Shown here piece after piece: positions 37,333 to 48,019 of a DNA stretch of 64,000 bases. The number at the start of each line of letters is the position of its first letter. Position 1 is the stretch's first letter. The DNA is taken from assembly GCA_038501785.1 (NCBI GenBank), contig JBAMJR010000272.1, forward strand, positions 416,001-480,000, read 5' to 3'. The notes beneath the pieces were generated by a model that searched no databases, had not been told where the DNA came from, and saw only the letters and a program-made list of their open reading frames with translations. A program made the translations under genes and the position numbers. Origin of the DNA: Myoxocephalus aenaeus. Lineage: Eukaryota; Chordata; Actinopteri; Perciformes; Cottidae.

Positions 37333-40300
37333 TGTTGGTTCTGGTGCCCCCTGTGGACTAAAGAGGTAGTGTTGGTTCTGGCCCTGTGGACTAAAGCGGT
37401 AGTGTTGGTTCTGGTGCCCCCGTGGACTAAAGAGGTAGTGTTGGTTCTGGCCCTGTGGACTAAAGCGGTAGTGTTGGTTCTGGTGCCCCCGTGGACTAAA
37501 GAGGTAGTGTTGGTTCTGGTGCCCCCTGTGGACTAAAGAGGTAGTGTTGGTTCTGGCCCTGTGGACTAAAGCGGTAGTGTTGGTTCTGGTGCCCCCGTGG
37601 ACTAAAGAGGTAGTGTTGGTTCTGGTGCCCCCTGTGGACTAAAGAGGTAGTGTTGGTTCTGACCCTGTGGACTAAAGAAGTAGTGTTGGTTCTGGTGCCC
37701 CCTGTGGACTAAAGTGGTAGTGTTGGTTCTTACGCGTCCTATGGACTAAAGTGGTAGTGTTGGTTCTGGCGCCCCCTGTGGACTAAAGAGGTAGTGTCGG
37801 TTCTGACCCTGTGGACTAAAGAAGTAGTGTTGGTTCTGGTGCCCCCTGTGGACTAAAGAGGTAGTGTTGGTTCTGGCCCTGTGGACTAAAGCGGTAGTGT
37901 TGGTTCTGGTGCCCCCGTGGACTAAAGAGGTAGTGTTGGTTCTGGCCCTGTGGACTAAAGCGGTAGTGTTGGTTCTGGTGCCCCCGTGGACTAAAGAGGT
38001 AGTGTTGGTTCTGGTGCCCCCTGTGGACTAAAGAGGTAGTGTTGGTTCTGGCCCTGTGGACTAAAGCGGTAGTGTTGGTTCTGGTGCCCCCGTGGACTAA
38101 AGAGGTAGTGTTGGTTCTGGTGCCCCCTGTGGACTAAAGAGGTAGTGTTGGTTCTGACCCTGTGGACTAAAGAAGTAGTGTTGGTTCTGGTGCCCCCTGT
38201 GGACTAAAGTGGTAGTGTTGGTTCTTACGCGTCCTATGGACTAAAGTGGTAGTGTTGGTTCTGGCGCCCCCTGTGGACTAAAGAGGTAGTGTCGGTTCTG
38301 ACCCTGTGGACTAAAGAAGTAGTGTTGGTTCTGGTGCCCCCTGTGGACTAAAGAGGTAGTGTTGGTTCTGGCCCTGTGGACTAAAGAGGTAGTGTTTGTT
38401 CTGGTGCCCCCTGTGGACTAAAGTGGTAGTTTTGGTTCTGGTGCCCCCTGTGGACTAAAGTGGTAGTGTTGGTTCTGGTGCCCCCTGTGGACTAAAGAGG
38501 TAGTGTTGGTTCTGGCCCTGTGGACTAAAGCGGTAGTGTTGGTTCTGGTGCCCCCGTGGACTAAAGAGGTAGTGTTGGTTCTGGTGCCCCCTGTGGACTA
38601 AAGAGGTAGTGTTGGTTCTGACCCTGTGGACTAAAGAAGTAGTGTTGGTTCTGGTGCCCCCTGTGGACTAAAGTGGTAGTGTTGGTTCTTACGCGTCCTA
38701 TGGACTAAAGTGGTAGTGTTGGTTCTGGCGCCCCCTGTGGACTAAAGAGGTAGTGTCGGTTCTGACCCTGTGGACTAAAGAAGTAGTGTTGGTTCTGGTG
38801 CCCCCTGTGGACTAAAGAGGTAGTGTTGGTTCTGGCCCTGTGGACTAAAGAGGTAGTGTTTGTTCTGGTGCCCCCTGTGGACTAAAGTGGTAGTTTTGGT
38901 TCTGGTGCCCCCTGTGGACTAAAGTGGTAGTGTTTGTTCTGGTGCCCCCTGTGGACTAAAGAGGTAGTGTTGGTTCTGACCCTGTGGACTAAAGAAGTAG
39001 TGTTGGTTCTGGTGCCCCCTGTGGACTAAAGAGGTAGTGTTGGTTCTGGCCCTGTGGACTAAATTGGTAGTGTTGGTTCTTATGCCCCCTGTGGACTAAA
39101 GTGGTAGTGTTGGTTCTTACCCGCCCTGTGGACTAAAGAGGTAGTGTTGGTTCTGGTGCCCCCTGTGGACTAAATTGGTAGTGTTGGTTCTGGTCCTGTG
39201 GACTAAAGAGGTAGTGTTTGTTCTGGTGCCCCCTGTGGACTAAAGTGGTAGTTTTGGTTCTGGTGCCCCCTGTGGACTAAAGTGGTAGTGTTTGTTCTGG
39301 TGCCCCCTGTGGACTAAAGAGGTAGTGTTGGTTCTGACCCTGTGGACTAAAGAAGTAGTGTTGGTTCTGGTGCCCCCTGTGGACTAAAGAGGTAGTGTTG
39401 GTTCTGGCCCTGTGGACTAAATTGGTAGTGTTGGTTCTTATGCCCCCTGTGGACTAAAGTGGTAGTGTTGGTTCTTACGCGCCCTGTGGACTAAAGAGGT
39501 AGTGTTGGTTCTGGTGCCCCCTGTGGACTAAATTGGTAGTGTTGGTTCTGGTGCCCCCTGTGGACTAAAGTGGTAGTGTTGGTTCCGGTGGCCCCTGTGG
39601 ACTAAAGTGGTAGTTTTGGTTCTGGTGCCCCCTGTGGACTAAAGTGGTAGTGTTTGTTCTGGTGCCCCCTGTGGACTAAAGAGGTAGTGTTGGTTCTGAC
39701 CCTGTGGACTAAAGAAGTAGTGTTGGTTCTGGTGCCCCCTGTGGACTAAAGAGGTAGTGTTGGTTCTGGCACCCCCTGTGGACTAAATTGGTAGTGTTGG
39801 TTCTGGTGCCCCCTGTGGACTAAAGAGGTAGTGTTGGTTCTGGTGCCCCCTGTGGACTAAAGAGGTAGTGTTGGTTCTGGCCCTGTGGACTAAAGAGGTA
39901 GTATTTGTTCTGGTTCCCCCTGTGGACTAAAGTGGTAGTGTTTGTTCTGGTGCCCCCTGTGGACTAAAGAGGTAGTGTTGGTTCTGACCCTGTGGACTAA
40001 ATTGGTAGTGTTGGTTCTTACGACCCCTGTGGACTAAAGTGGTAGTGTTGGTTCTTACGCGCCCTGTGGACTAAAGAGGTAGTGTTGGTTCTGGCGCCCC
40101 CTGTGGACTAAAGAGGTAGTGTTGGTTCTGGTGCCCCCTGTGGACTAAATTGGTAGTGTTGGTTCTGGTGCCCCCTGTGGACTAAAGAGGTAGTGTTGGT
40201 TCTGACCCTGTGGACTAAAGAAGTAGTGTTGGTTCTGGTGCCCCCTGTGGACTAAAGAGGTAGTGTTGGTTCTTATGCCCCCTGTGGACTAAAGTGGTAG

Positions 40301-42013
40301 TGTTGGTTCTTACGCGCCCTGTGGACTAAAGAGGTAGTGTTGGTTCTGGTGCCCCCTGTGGACTAAAGAGGTAGTGTTGGTTCTGGCCCTGTGGACTAAA
40401 TTGGTAGTGTTGGTTCTTATGCCCCCTGTGGACTAAAGTGGTAGTGTTGGTTCTTACACGCCCTGTGGACTAAAGAGGTAGTGTTGGTTCTGGTGCCCCC
40501 TGTGGACTAAATTGGTAGTGTTGGTTCTGGTGCCCCCTGTGGACTAAAGTGGTAGTGTTGGTTCCGGTGGCCCCTGTGGACTAAAGTGGTAGTTTTGGTT
40601 CTGGTGCCCCCTGTGGACTAAAGTGGTAGTGTTTGTTCTGGTGCCCCCTGTGGACTAAAGAGGTAGTGTTGGTTCTGACCCTGTGGACTAAAGAAGTAGT
40701 GTTGGTTCTGGTGCCCCCTGTGGACTAAAGAGGTAGTGTTGGTTCTGGCACCCCCTGTGGACTAAATTGGTAGTGTTGGTTCTGGTGCCCCCTGTGGACT
40801 AAAGAGGTAGTGTTGGTTCTGGTGCCCCCTGTGGACTAAAGAGGTAGTGTTGGTTCTGGCCCTGTGGACTAAAGAGGTAGTATTTGTTCTGGTTCCCCCT
40901 GTGGACTAAATAGGTAGTTTTGGTTCTGGTGCCCCCTGTGGACTAAAGTGGTAGTGTTTGTTCTGGTGCCCCCTGTGGACTAAAGTGGTAGTGTTTGTTC
41001 TGGTGCCCCCTGTGGACTAAAGTGGTAGTGTTTGTTCTGGTGCCCCCTGTGGACTAAAGAGGTAGTGTTGGTTCTGACCCTGTGGACTAAATTGGTAGTG
41101 TTGGTTCTTACGACCCCTGTGGACTAAAGTGGTAGTGTTGGTTCTTACGCGCCCTGTGGACTAAAGAGGTAGTGTTGGTTCTGGCGCCCCCTGTGGACTA
41201 AAGAGGTAGTGTTGGTTCTGGTGCCCCCTGTGGACTAAATTGGTAGTGTTGGTTCTGGTGCCCCCTGTGGACTAAAGAGGTAGTGTTGGTTCTGACCCTG
41301 TGGACTAAAGAAGTAGTGTTGGTTCTGGTGCCCCCTGTGGACTAAAGAGGTAGTGTTGGTTCTGGCGCCCCCTGTGGACTAAAGTGGTAGTGTTGGTTCT
41401 GGCGCCCCCTGTGGACTAAATAGGTAGTTTTGGTTCTGGCGCCCTCTGTGGACTAAAGTGGTAGTGTTGGTTATGGTGTCCCCTGTGGAATAAAGAGGTA
41501 GTGTTGGTTCTGACCCTGTGGACTAAAGAAGTAGTGTTGGTTCTGGTGCCCCCTGTGGACTAAAGAGGTAGTGTTGGTTCTGGTGCCCCCTGTGGACTAA
41601 AGTGGTAGTGTTGGTTCTGGCGCCCCCTGTGGACTAAAGAGGTAGTGTTGGTTCTTATGCCCCCTGCGGACTAAAGTGGTAGTGTTGGTTCTGGTGCCCC
41701 CTGTGGACTAAAGTGGTAGTGTTGGTTCTGGCGCCCCCTGTGGACTAAAGAGGTAGTGTTGGTTCTGGCGCCCCCTGTGGACTAAAGAGGTAGTGTTGGT
41801 TCTTGCCCTCTGTGGACTAAAGTGGTAGTGTTGGTTCTGGCGCCCCCTGTGGACTAAATAGGTAGTTTTGGTTCTGGCGCCCTCTGTGGACTAAAGTGGT
41901 AGTGTTGGTTATGGTGTCCCCTGTGGACTAAAGTGGTAGTGTTGGTTATGGTGTCCCCTGTGGACTAAAGTGGTAGTGTTGGTTATGGTGTCCCCTGTGG
42001 ACTAAAGAGGTAG
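37333..42013. repeat. 37-bp minisatellite with higher-order structure
   Basis: About 130 units (estimate) with core GTGGACTAAAGAGGTAGTG followed by TTGGTTCTGG and either TGCCCCCT or CCCT, giving 37-bp and shorter forms. Marker variants show second-order repetition: TACGCGTCCT recurs at 37731, 38226 and 38690, and TTCCGGTGGCCCC recurs about 980 bp apart (near 39582 and 40562). Divergence rises slightly toward the right end. Confidence 0.95.
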
Positions 42014-42021
42014 TGTTGGTT

Positions 42022-42257
42022 CTGAGTCTGCCCCTCTCAGTCCTGGTTCTGGTTCTCCTGTGCCCCCTTTCCCTCTCAGTTCTGGTTCTCTGTGCCCCCT
42101 TTCCCTCTCAGTTTTGGTTCTGGATCTCTGTGCCCCCTTTCCCTCTCAGTTCTGGGTCTCTGTTCCCCCTTTCCCTCTCAGTTCTGGTTCTGGTTCTCTG
42201 TGCCCCCTTTCCCTCTCAGTTCTGGTTCTGGTTCTCCGTGCCCCCCTTCCCTCTAGC
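42022..42257. repeat. Short C/T-rich minisatellite
   Basis: About seven irregular units of roughly 30-37 bp (core TGCCCCCTTTCCCTCTCAG, then TTCTGGTTCTGG). The unit differs from the adjoining 37-bp array, sharing only the GGTTCTGG word. Confidence 0.85.
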
Positions 42258-42576
42258 GGGTCCAGCAACACGTCCTGGGTCTCCAGCAGTGTGGTGTTGT
42301 GTATTTTTGTCGTCATTTTTCTATTTTCTATTTATGTTTTTGACTTTTTTGCAGCGCTTTGTATTTTTATTTCCTCTAAATATGTGTATTGTATTCTGAT
42401 GAATGTATGTACATACATGAGCCTCTGAGATTTACCAGAGTAAAAGTATAAGGTAGCCTCAAATGCAAACACTCAAAGTACCTGGAGTACAGTCCTTGGT
42501 TACTTTCCAGTTACTTGTAGTACCTCCCCTGAGCCAGCAGGTGTCACTATGGACTCAGTGGAGGTTCGTGTCTCAC
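42258..42576. other. Unique noncoding sequence (likely carrier-like gene intron)
   Basis: No exon recognised. If the exon at 42577-42660 belongs to a gene with the pieces near 37.1-37.3 kb, this stretch and both adjoining minisatellites are one intron of about 5.3 kb. Confidence 0.4.
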
Positions 42577-42660
42577 CTTGAGGACATCGGGAGGAAGAGC
42601 GATGGTCCAGTTGAGGATCCCCGCGCCGCCGCCAGCCAGGAGGATCCTGGGAGTGTTGAG
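42577..42660 (-). CDS. slc25a20-like: Mitochondrial carnitine/acylcarnitine carrier-like exon
   Basis: An 84-bp minus-strand exon (28 codons, phase 0 at both ends). A strong acceptor precedes it (CTGTTCTTCCTCTCAG) and a consensus donor follows (AAG|GTGAGA). Its residues include PRILLAGGGAGILNW and LPPDVLK. The P-P-D-V-L-K ending is the unusual third carrier signature of SLC25A20, where other SLC25 proteins have P-x-D/E-x-x-K/R; PRIL.AGG.AGI.NW matches the preceding helix. SLC25A20 exchanges carnitine and acylcarnitine across the inner mitochondrial membrane. Upstream exons were not found to the right. Downstream pieces at 37.05-37.31 kb look damaged, so this may be a decayed paralogue or fragment. 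The exon itself reads intact. Confidence 0.72.
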
Positions 42661-42740
42661 CTGAGAGGAAGAACAGGCTCCAGATGGAACCACCTTCATC
42701 TTTAAAACTAAAAGAGACAGAGAAATAACCGGTATAATTA

Positions 42741-43988
42741 GTGTGTATTACAAAAAAAAGAGCGACTGTACCACTGTCTGAAGTGGATTACCTAACACAC
42801 ATGATGGAAGAGGGAGTCAGAGCAGCAATAAGACCGGAGCCCACAGCAGCCATTGGGTTCACACTGTTTGGGGACGGAGTATTTGGTTATAACTCAGGTG
42901 ACGCTCCAGAAGCCATGAGACGAGTGTTGAGTAAATACTCTGACCAATAGATGGTTATTGTGGTGAAAAGTGATGGACAATCTGATGCCATCATAACGCT
43001 ATGAGACCTCCAATCCCCACAGAACAGACTATCAAACGGACCTCTTTGATTCTGATGAGGAGGAAGTGTACAACTTAAGCCTCAGAAAGAGGAGACACCA
43101 GACTCCTCACTCCTCGCCCAGAAGGAGAGAAAGAGCAGAGTCCAAAAAGAAAAATAATGAGAAAAGAAAAGGGAAACGAAAAAGACTAAATACCGCAGCA
43201 TTAATTCCCATTTCCCCGGAGCAGACCCAATATAATGACGACCCAAACGCGGATGCCACACAGCACATGGCGCTCCCTTATCCACAGGGCCAGCCACTAA
43301 TCATAGCGGCCCGACCACAGAACCCAGCCCGACAGGGTCCTATCAGATCATGGAACACCCCCCCCCCTTTTCTCCCAGGCTGAGAGTCAGTGCTGTGGAG
43401 TGGGCCACAATGAAGCCCAGCAGAGAGACATGGGGGCATAGAGGGCTCACAGGCAACATGTCCTGGACCGCATGAGAGAGTTAGAGAAGAGGAAGAAGAA
43501 GAAAAAGCAACAGCACTAACAGCTGAGGAACTGGCCGTAAAGCTTTAGCCTGGAAGGACAAGAATAACATAAAAGAAGGCACAATAATTACAGACAGCTT
43601 TAATGAAGATTTGGAGATGTATGATCTTAGAGGTTTTGAGAACAACAAGGGCAATCCTTTAGCACAATCAGATTATTGGACAATAACAGCCGAGTTTAGG
43701 AAAAGAGCTGTTATGAAACACATACACAGCCACACTCAGCACAAACAGATGATGCACGTTTCAATGAGGAAGTTGACAGAATGGCACAAGACCGCAGCGA
43801 CTATCCCGAACCAGTTGAAACGAAAACAGCAGTTGCCGCACAGAGCGCACTGCATAAAGCGATTTGCATATTCCCTGCAACATGGGGACAAAATGATCGT
43901 AATACCCGATAATGAAGCTCACAGGGTTTTGTTGATCCTCCACCACTCTCTGGGTCACAGGTTTAGAACAGGAACCCAAACCTTCTGA
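42741..43988 (+). pseudogene. Unrecognised decayed coding remnant
   Basis: Three plus-strand open segments follow one another: 42741-42950, 43066-43383 (open upstream of its first ATG-like start) and 43611-43988. They are separated by stops or frame changes. Composition looks protein-like rather than repetitive. The first has EEGVRAAIRPEPTAAIGFTL. The second has an acidic patch (SDEEEVYNL) then a long Arg/Lys-rich stretch and a proline-rich end. The third ends in IVIPDNEAHRVLLILHHSLG, which faintly recalls an integrase zinc-binding segment. I do not recognise the family. A degraded retroelement or virus-like insertion is possible but not shown. Confidence 0.35.
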
Positions 43989-44357
43989 TAAAGTAAAGAT
44001 GCCGGGGGCCAATAGTTCCTTCTGACATTTTCTTTAACCACAAAAGTTACATGAAAATACACACTGTTATAAAACAATTTTCATATTCACAATTACCTTT
44101 ATTTTTCAAATGACAATGTAACCAAATATAATATAATATCATGTAACCAATTCTGCCTGTCATTCAGTCAGATAACAATGAACAGACTGTATAGAATCCC
44201 TTACATTTCTATGAGTTAAATAACGTCGCCTCATGAACATGTTAAACAGGAGTTATAAGTAATGCAAAGTGCTCTGTTATCATTAAACACTCAATTTCAC
44301 ATTGATCAAGGAACGATGAGTGACACTAATGAGAAGGGTGATACTGAGCTCTAGATG
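43989..44357. other. Unique noncoding sequence
   Basis: AT-rich sequence between the unrecognised remnant and the hAT transposase fragment. Part of it may be the 3' region of that transposon. No other feature seen. Confidence 0.4.
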
Positions 44358-44608
44358 TCAGTAGAGAGACCAGGTCTGGAGGGCAGTGGTTGAGATGCGT
44401 AAAATGTCACGCAAGTGGGAGTCACTCATCCTGACCTCAATCGGTTCTTGTTGAAGTTCATGACTGAGAATGTGTGACTGAATAAGCTCAGCGTTTTCTT
44501 AGTGAATGACTGCATTCCTGGAAACCTGCTTTTGTCCAGCTGCCGGTAAAAGTCAACAAGAGAACACTGCAGGTGTTTTCCGCGGCACTCATCGTCATAC
44601 ACCAACAA
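44358..44608 (-). pseudogene. hAT transposase C-terminal fragment (GTF2IRD2-like type)
   Basis: Minus-strand residues include FPGMQSFTKKTLSLFSHTFS, then VMNFNKNRLRSG and, after a frameshift near 44428, MSDSHLRDILRISTT. The FS-x-MNFNKNRLRS-x-L-[ST]D-x-HL-x-D-x-LRI-[AS]TT pattern is the C-terminal dimerisation region of hAT-type transposases. It also occurs in the transposase-derived half of GTF2IRD2-like proteins. A stop (44358-44360) ends the second frame. Only the C-terminus is present, and the break next to the 49-bp minisatellite lies about 18 bp further right. Not functional. Confidence 0.7.
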
Positions 44609-44625
44609 CCCAAAAAGTTACAGAA

Positions 44626-47600
44626 TGCCACATTGTAGCATAATACAGCATATATGGTAGGTCATTATTATTAATGTCACATTGTAGCATAATACAGCAT
44701 ATATGGTAGGTCATTATTATTAATGCCACATTGTAGCATAATACAGCATATATGTAGGTCATTATTATTAATGTCACATTGTAGCATAATACAGCATATA
44801 TGGTAGGTCATTATTATTAATGCCACATTGTAGCATAATACAGCATATATGGTAGGTCATTATTATTAATGTCACATTGTAGCATAATACAGCATATATG
44901 GTCATTATTATTAATGCCACATTGTAGCATAATACAGCATATATGGTCATTATTATTAATGCCACATTGTAGCATAATACAGCACATATGGTAGGTCATT
45001 ATTATTAATGTCACATTGTAGCATAATACAGCATATATGGTAGGTCATTATTATTAATGTCACATTGTAGCATAATACAGCATATATGGTCATTATTATT
45101 AATGTCACATTGTAGCATAATACAGCATATATGGTCATTATTATTAATGTCACATTGTAGCATAATACAGCATATATGGTAGGTCATTATTATTAATGTC
45201 ACATTGTAGCATAATACAGCATATATGGTAGGTCATTATTATTAATGTCACATTGTAGCATAATACAGCATATATGGTAGGTCATTATTATTAATGTCAC
45301 ATTGTAGCATAATACAGCATATATGGTCATTATTATTAATGTCACATTGTAGCATAATACAGCACATATGGTAGGTCATTATTATTAATGTCACATTGTA
45401 GCATAATACAGCATATATGGTAGGTCATTATTATTAATGTCACATTGTAGCATAATACAGGATATATGGTCATTATTATTAATGTCACATTGTAGCATAA
45501 TACAGCACATATGGTAGGTCATTATTATTAATGTCACATTGTAGCATAATACAGCATATATGGTAGGTCATTATTATTAATGTCACATTGTAGCATAACA
45601 CAGCATATATGGTAGGTCATTATTATTAATGTCACATTGTAGCATAATACAGCACATATGGTAGGTCATTATTATTAATGTCACATTGTAGCATAATACA
45701 GCATATATGGTAGGTCATTATTATTAATGCCACATTGTAGCATAATACAGCATATATGGTAGGTCATTATTATTAATGCCACATTGTAGCATAATACAGC
45801 ATTTATGTAGGTCATTATTATTAATGTCACATTGTAGCATAATACAGCATATATGTAGGTCATTATTATTAATGTCACATTGTAGCATAATACAGCATAT
45901 ATGGTCATTATTATTAATGTCACATTGTAGCATAATACAGCATATATGGTAGGTCATTATTATTAATGCCACATTGTAGCATAATACAGCATATATGGTA
46001 GGTCATTATTATTAATGCCACATTGTAGCATAATACAGCATTTATGTAGGTCATTATTATTAATGTCACATTGTAGCATAATACAGCATATATGTAGGTC
46101 ATTATTATTAATGTCACATTGTAGCATAATACAGCATATATGGTCATTATTATTAATGTCACATTGTAGCATAATACAGCATATATGGTAGGTCATTATT
46201 ATTAATGTCACATTGTAGCATAATACAGCATTTATGTAGGTCATTATTATTAATGTCACATTGTAGCATAATACAGCATATATGTAGGTCATTATTATTA
46301 ATGTCACATTGTAGCATAATACAGCATATATGGTCATTATTATTAAAGTCACATTGTAGCATAATACAGCATATATGGTAGGTCATTATTATTAATGCCA
46401 CATTGTAGCATAATACAGCATATATGGTAGGTCATTATTATTAATGCCACATTGTAGCATAATACAGCATATATGGTAGGTCATTATTATTAATGTCACA
46501 TTGTAGCATAATACAGCATATATGGTCATTATTATTAATGTCACATTGTAGCATAATACAGCATATATGGTAGGTCATTATTATTAATGCCACATTGTAG
46601 CATAATACAGCATTTATGTAGGTCATTATTATTAATGTCACATTGTAGCATAATACAGCATACATGGTAGGTCATTATTATTAATGTCACATTGTAGCAT
46701 AATACAGCATACATGGTAGGACATTATTATTAATGTCACATTGTAGCATAATACTGCAAATATGGTAGGTCATTATTATTAATGTCACATTGTAGCATAA
46801 TACAGCATATATGGTCATTATTATTAATGTCACATTGTAGCATAATACAGCATATATGGTAGGTCATTATTATTAATGTCACATTGTAGCATAATACAGC
46901 ATATATGGTAGGTCATTATTATTAATGTCACATTGTAGCATAATACAGCATATATGGTCATTATTATTAATGTCACATTGTAGCATAATACAGCAGATAT
47001 GGTAGGTCATTATTATTAATGTCACATTGTAGCATAATACAGCATATATGGTAGGTCATTATTATTAATGCCACATTGTAGCATAATACAGCATATATGG
47101 TAGGTCATTATTATTAATGTCACATTGTAGCATAATACAGCATATATGGTCATTATTATTAATGTGACATTGTAGCATAATACAGCATATATGGTAGGTC
47201 ATTATTATTAATGCCACATTGTAGCATAATACAGCATTTATGTAGGTCATTATTATTAATGTCACATTGTAGCATAATACAGCATATATGTAGGTCATTA
47301 TTATTAATGTCACATTGTAGCATAATACAGCATATATGGTCATTATTATTAATGTCACATTGTAGCATAATACAGCATATATGGTAGGTCATTATTATTA
47401 ATGCCACATTGTAGCATAATACAGCATATATGTAGGTCATTATTATTAATGCCACATTGTAGCATAATACAGCATATATGGTAGGTCATTATTATTAATG
47501 TCACATTGTAGCATAATACAGCATATATGGTCATTATTATTAATGTCACATTGTAGCATAATACAGCATATAGGGATATTATTATTAATGTCACATTGTA

Positions 47601-48019
47601 GCATAATACAGCATATATGGTAGGTCATTATTATTAATGCCACATTGTAGCATAATACAGCATTTATGTAGGTCATTATTATTAATGTCACATTGTAGCA
47701 TAATACAGCATACATGGTAGGTCATTATTATTAATGTCACATTGTAGCATAATACAGCATACATGGTAGGACATTATTATTAATGTCACATTGTAGCATA
47801 ATACTGCAAATATGGTCATTATTATTAATGCCACATTGTAGCATAATACAGCATATATGTAGGTCATTATTATTAATGTCACATTGTAGCATAATACAGC
47901 ATATATGTAGGTCATTATTATTAATGTCACATTGTAGCATAATACAGCATACATGGTAGGTCATTATTAATGTCACATTGTAGCATAATACAGCATATAT
48001 GTAGGTCATTATTATTAAT
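44626..48019. repeat. 49-bp AT-rich minisatellite
   Basis: About 70 units (estimate) with core CACATTGTAGCATAATACAG followed by CATATATGGTAGGTC and ATTATTATTAATG. The main forms are 49 bp, 48 bp (one G lost) and 45 bp (AGGT lost). A five-unit block of 239 bp is repeated head to tail at 45681 and 45920, and related blocks occur near 46.2 and 47.1 kb. The many short minus-strand frames of CCIMLQCDINNND type are artefacts. Confidence 0.95.
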
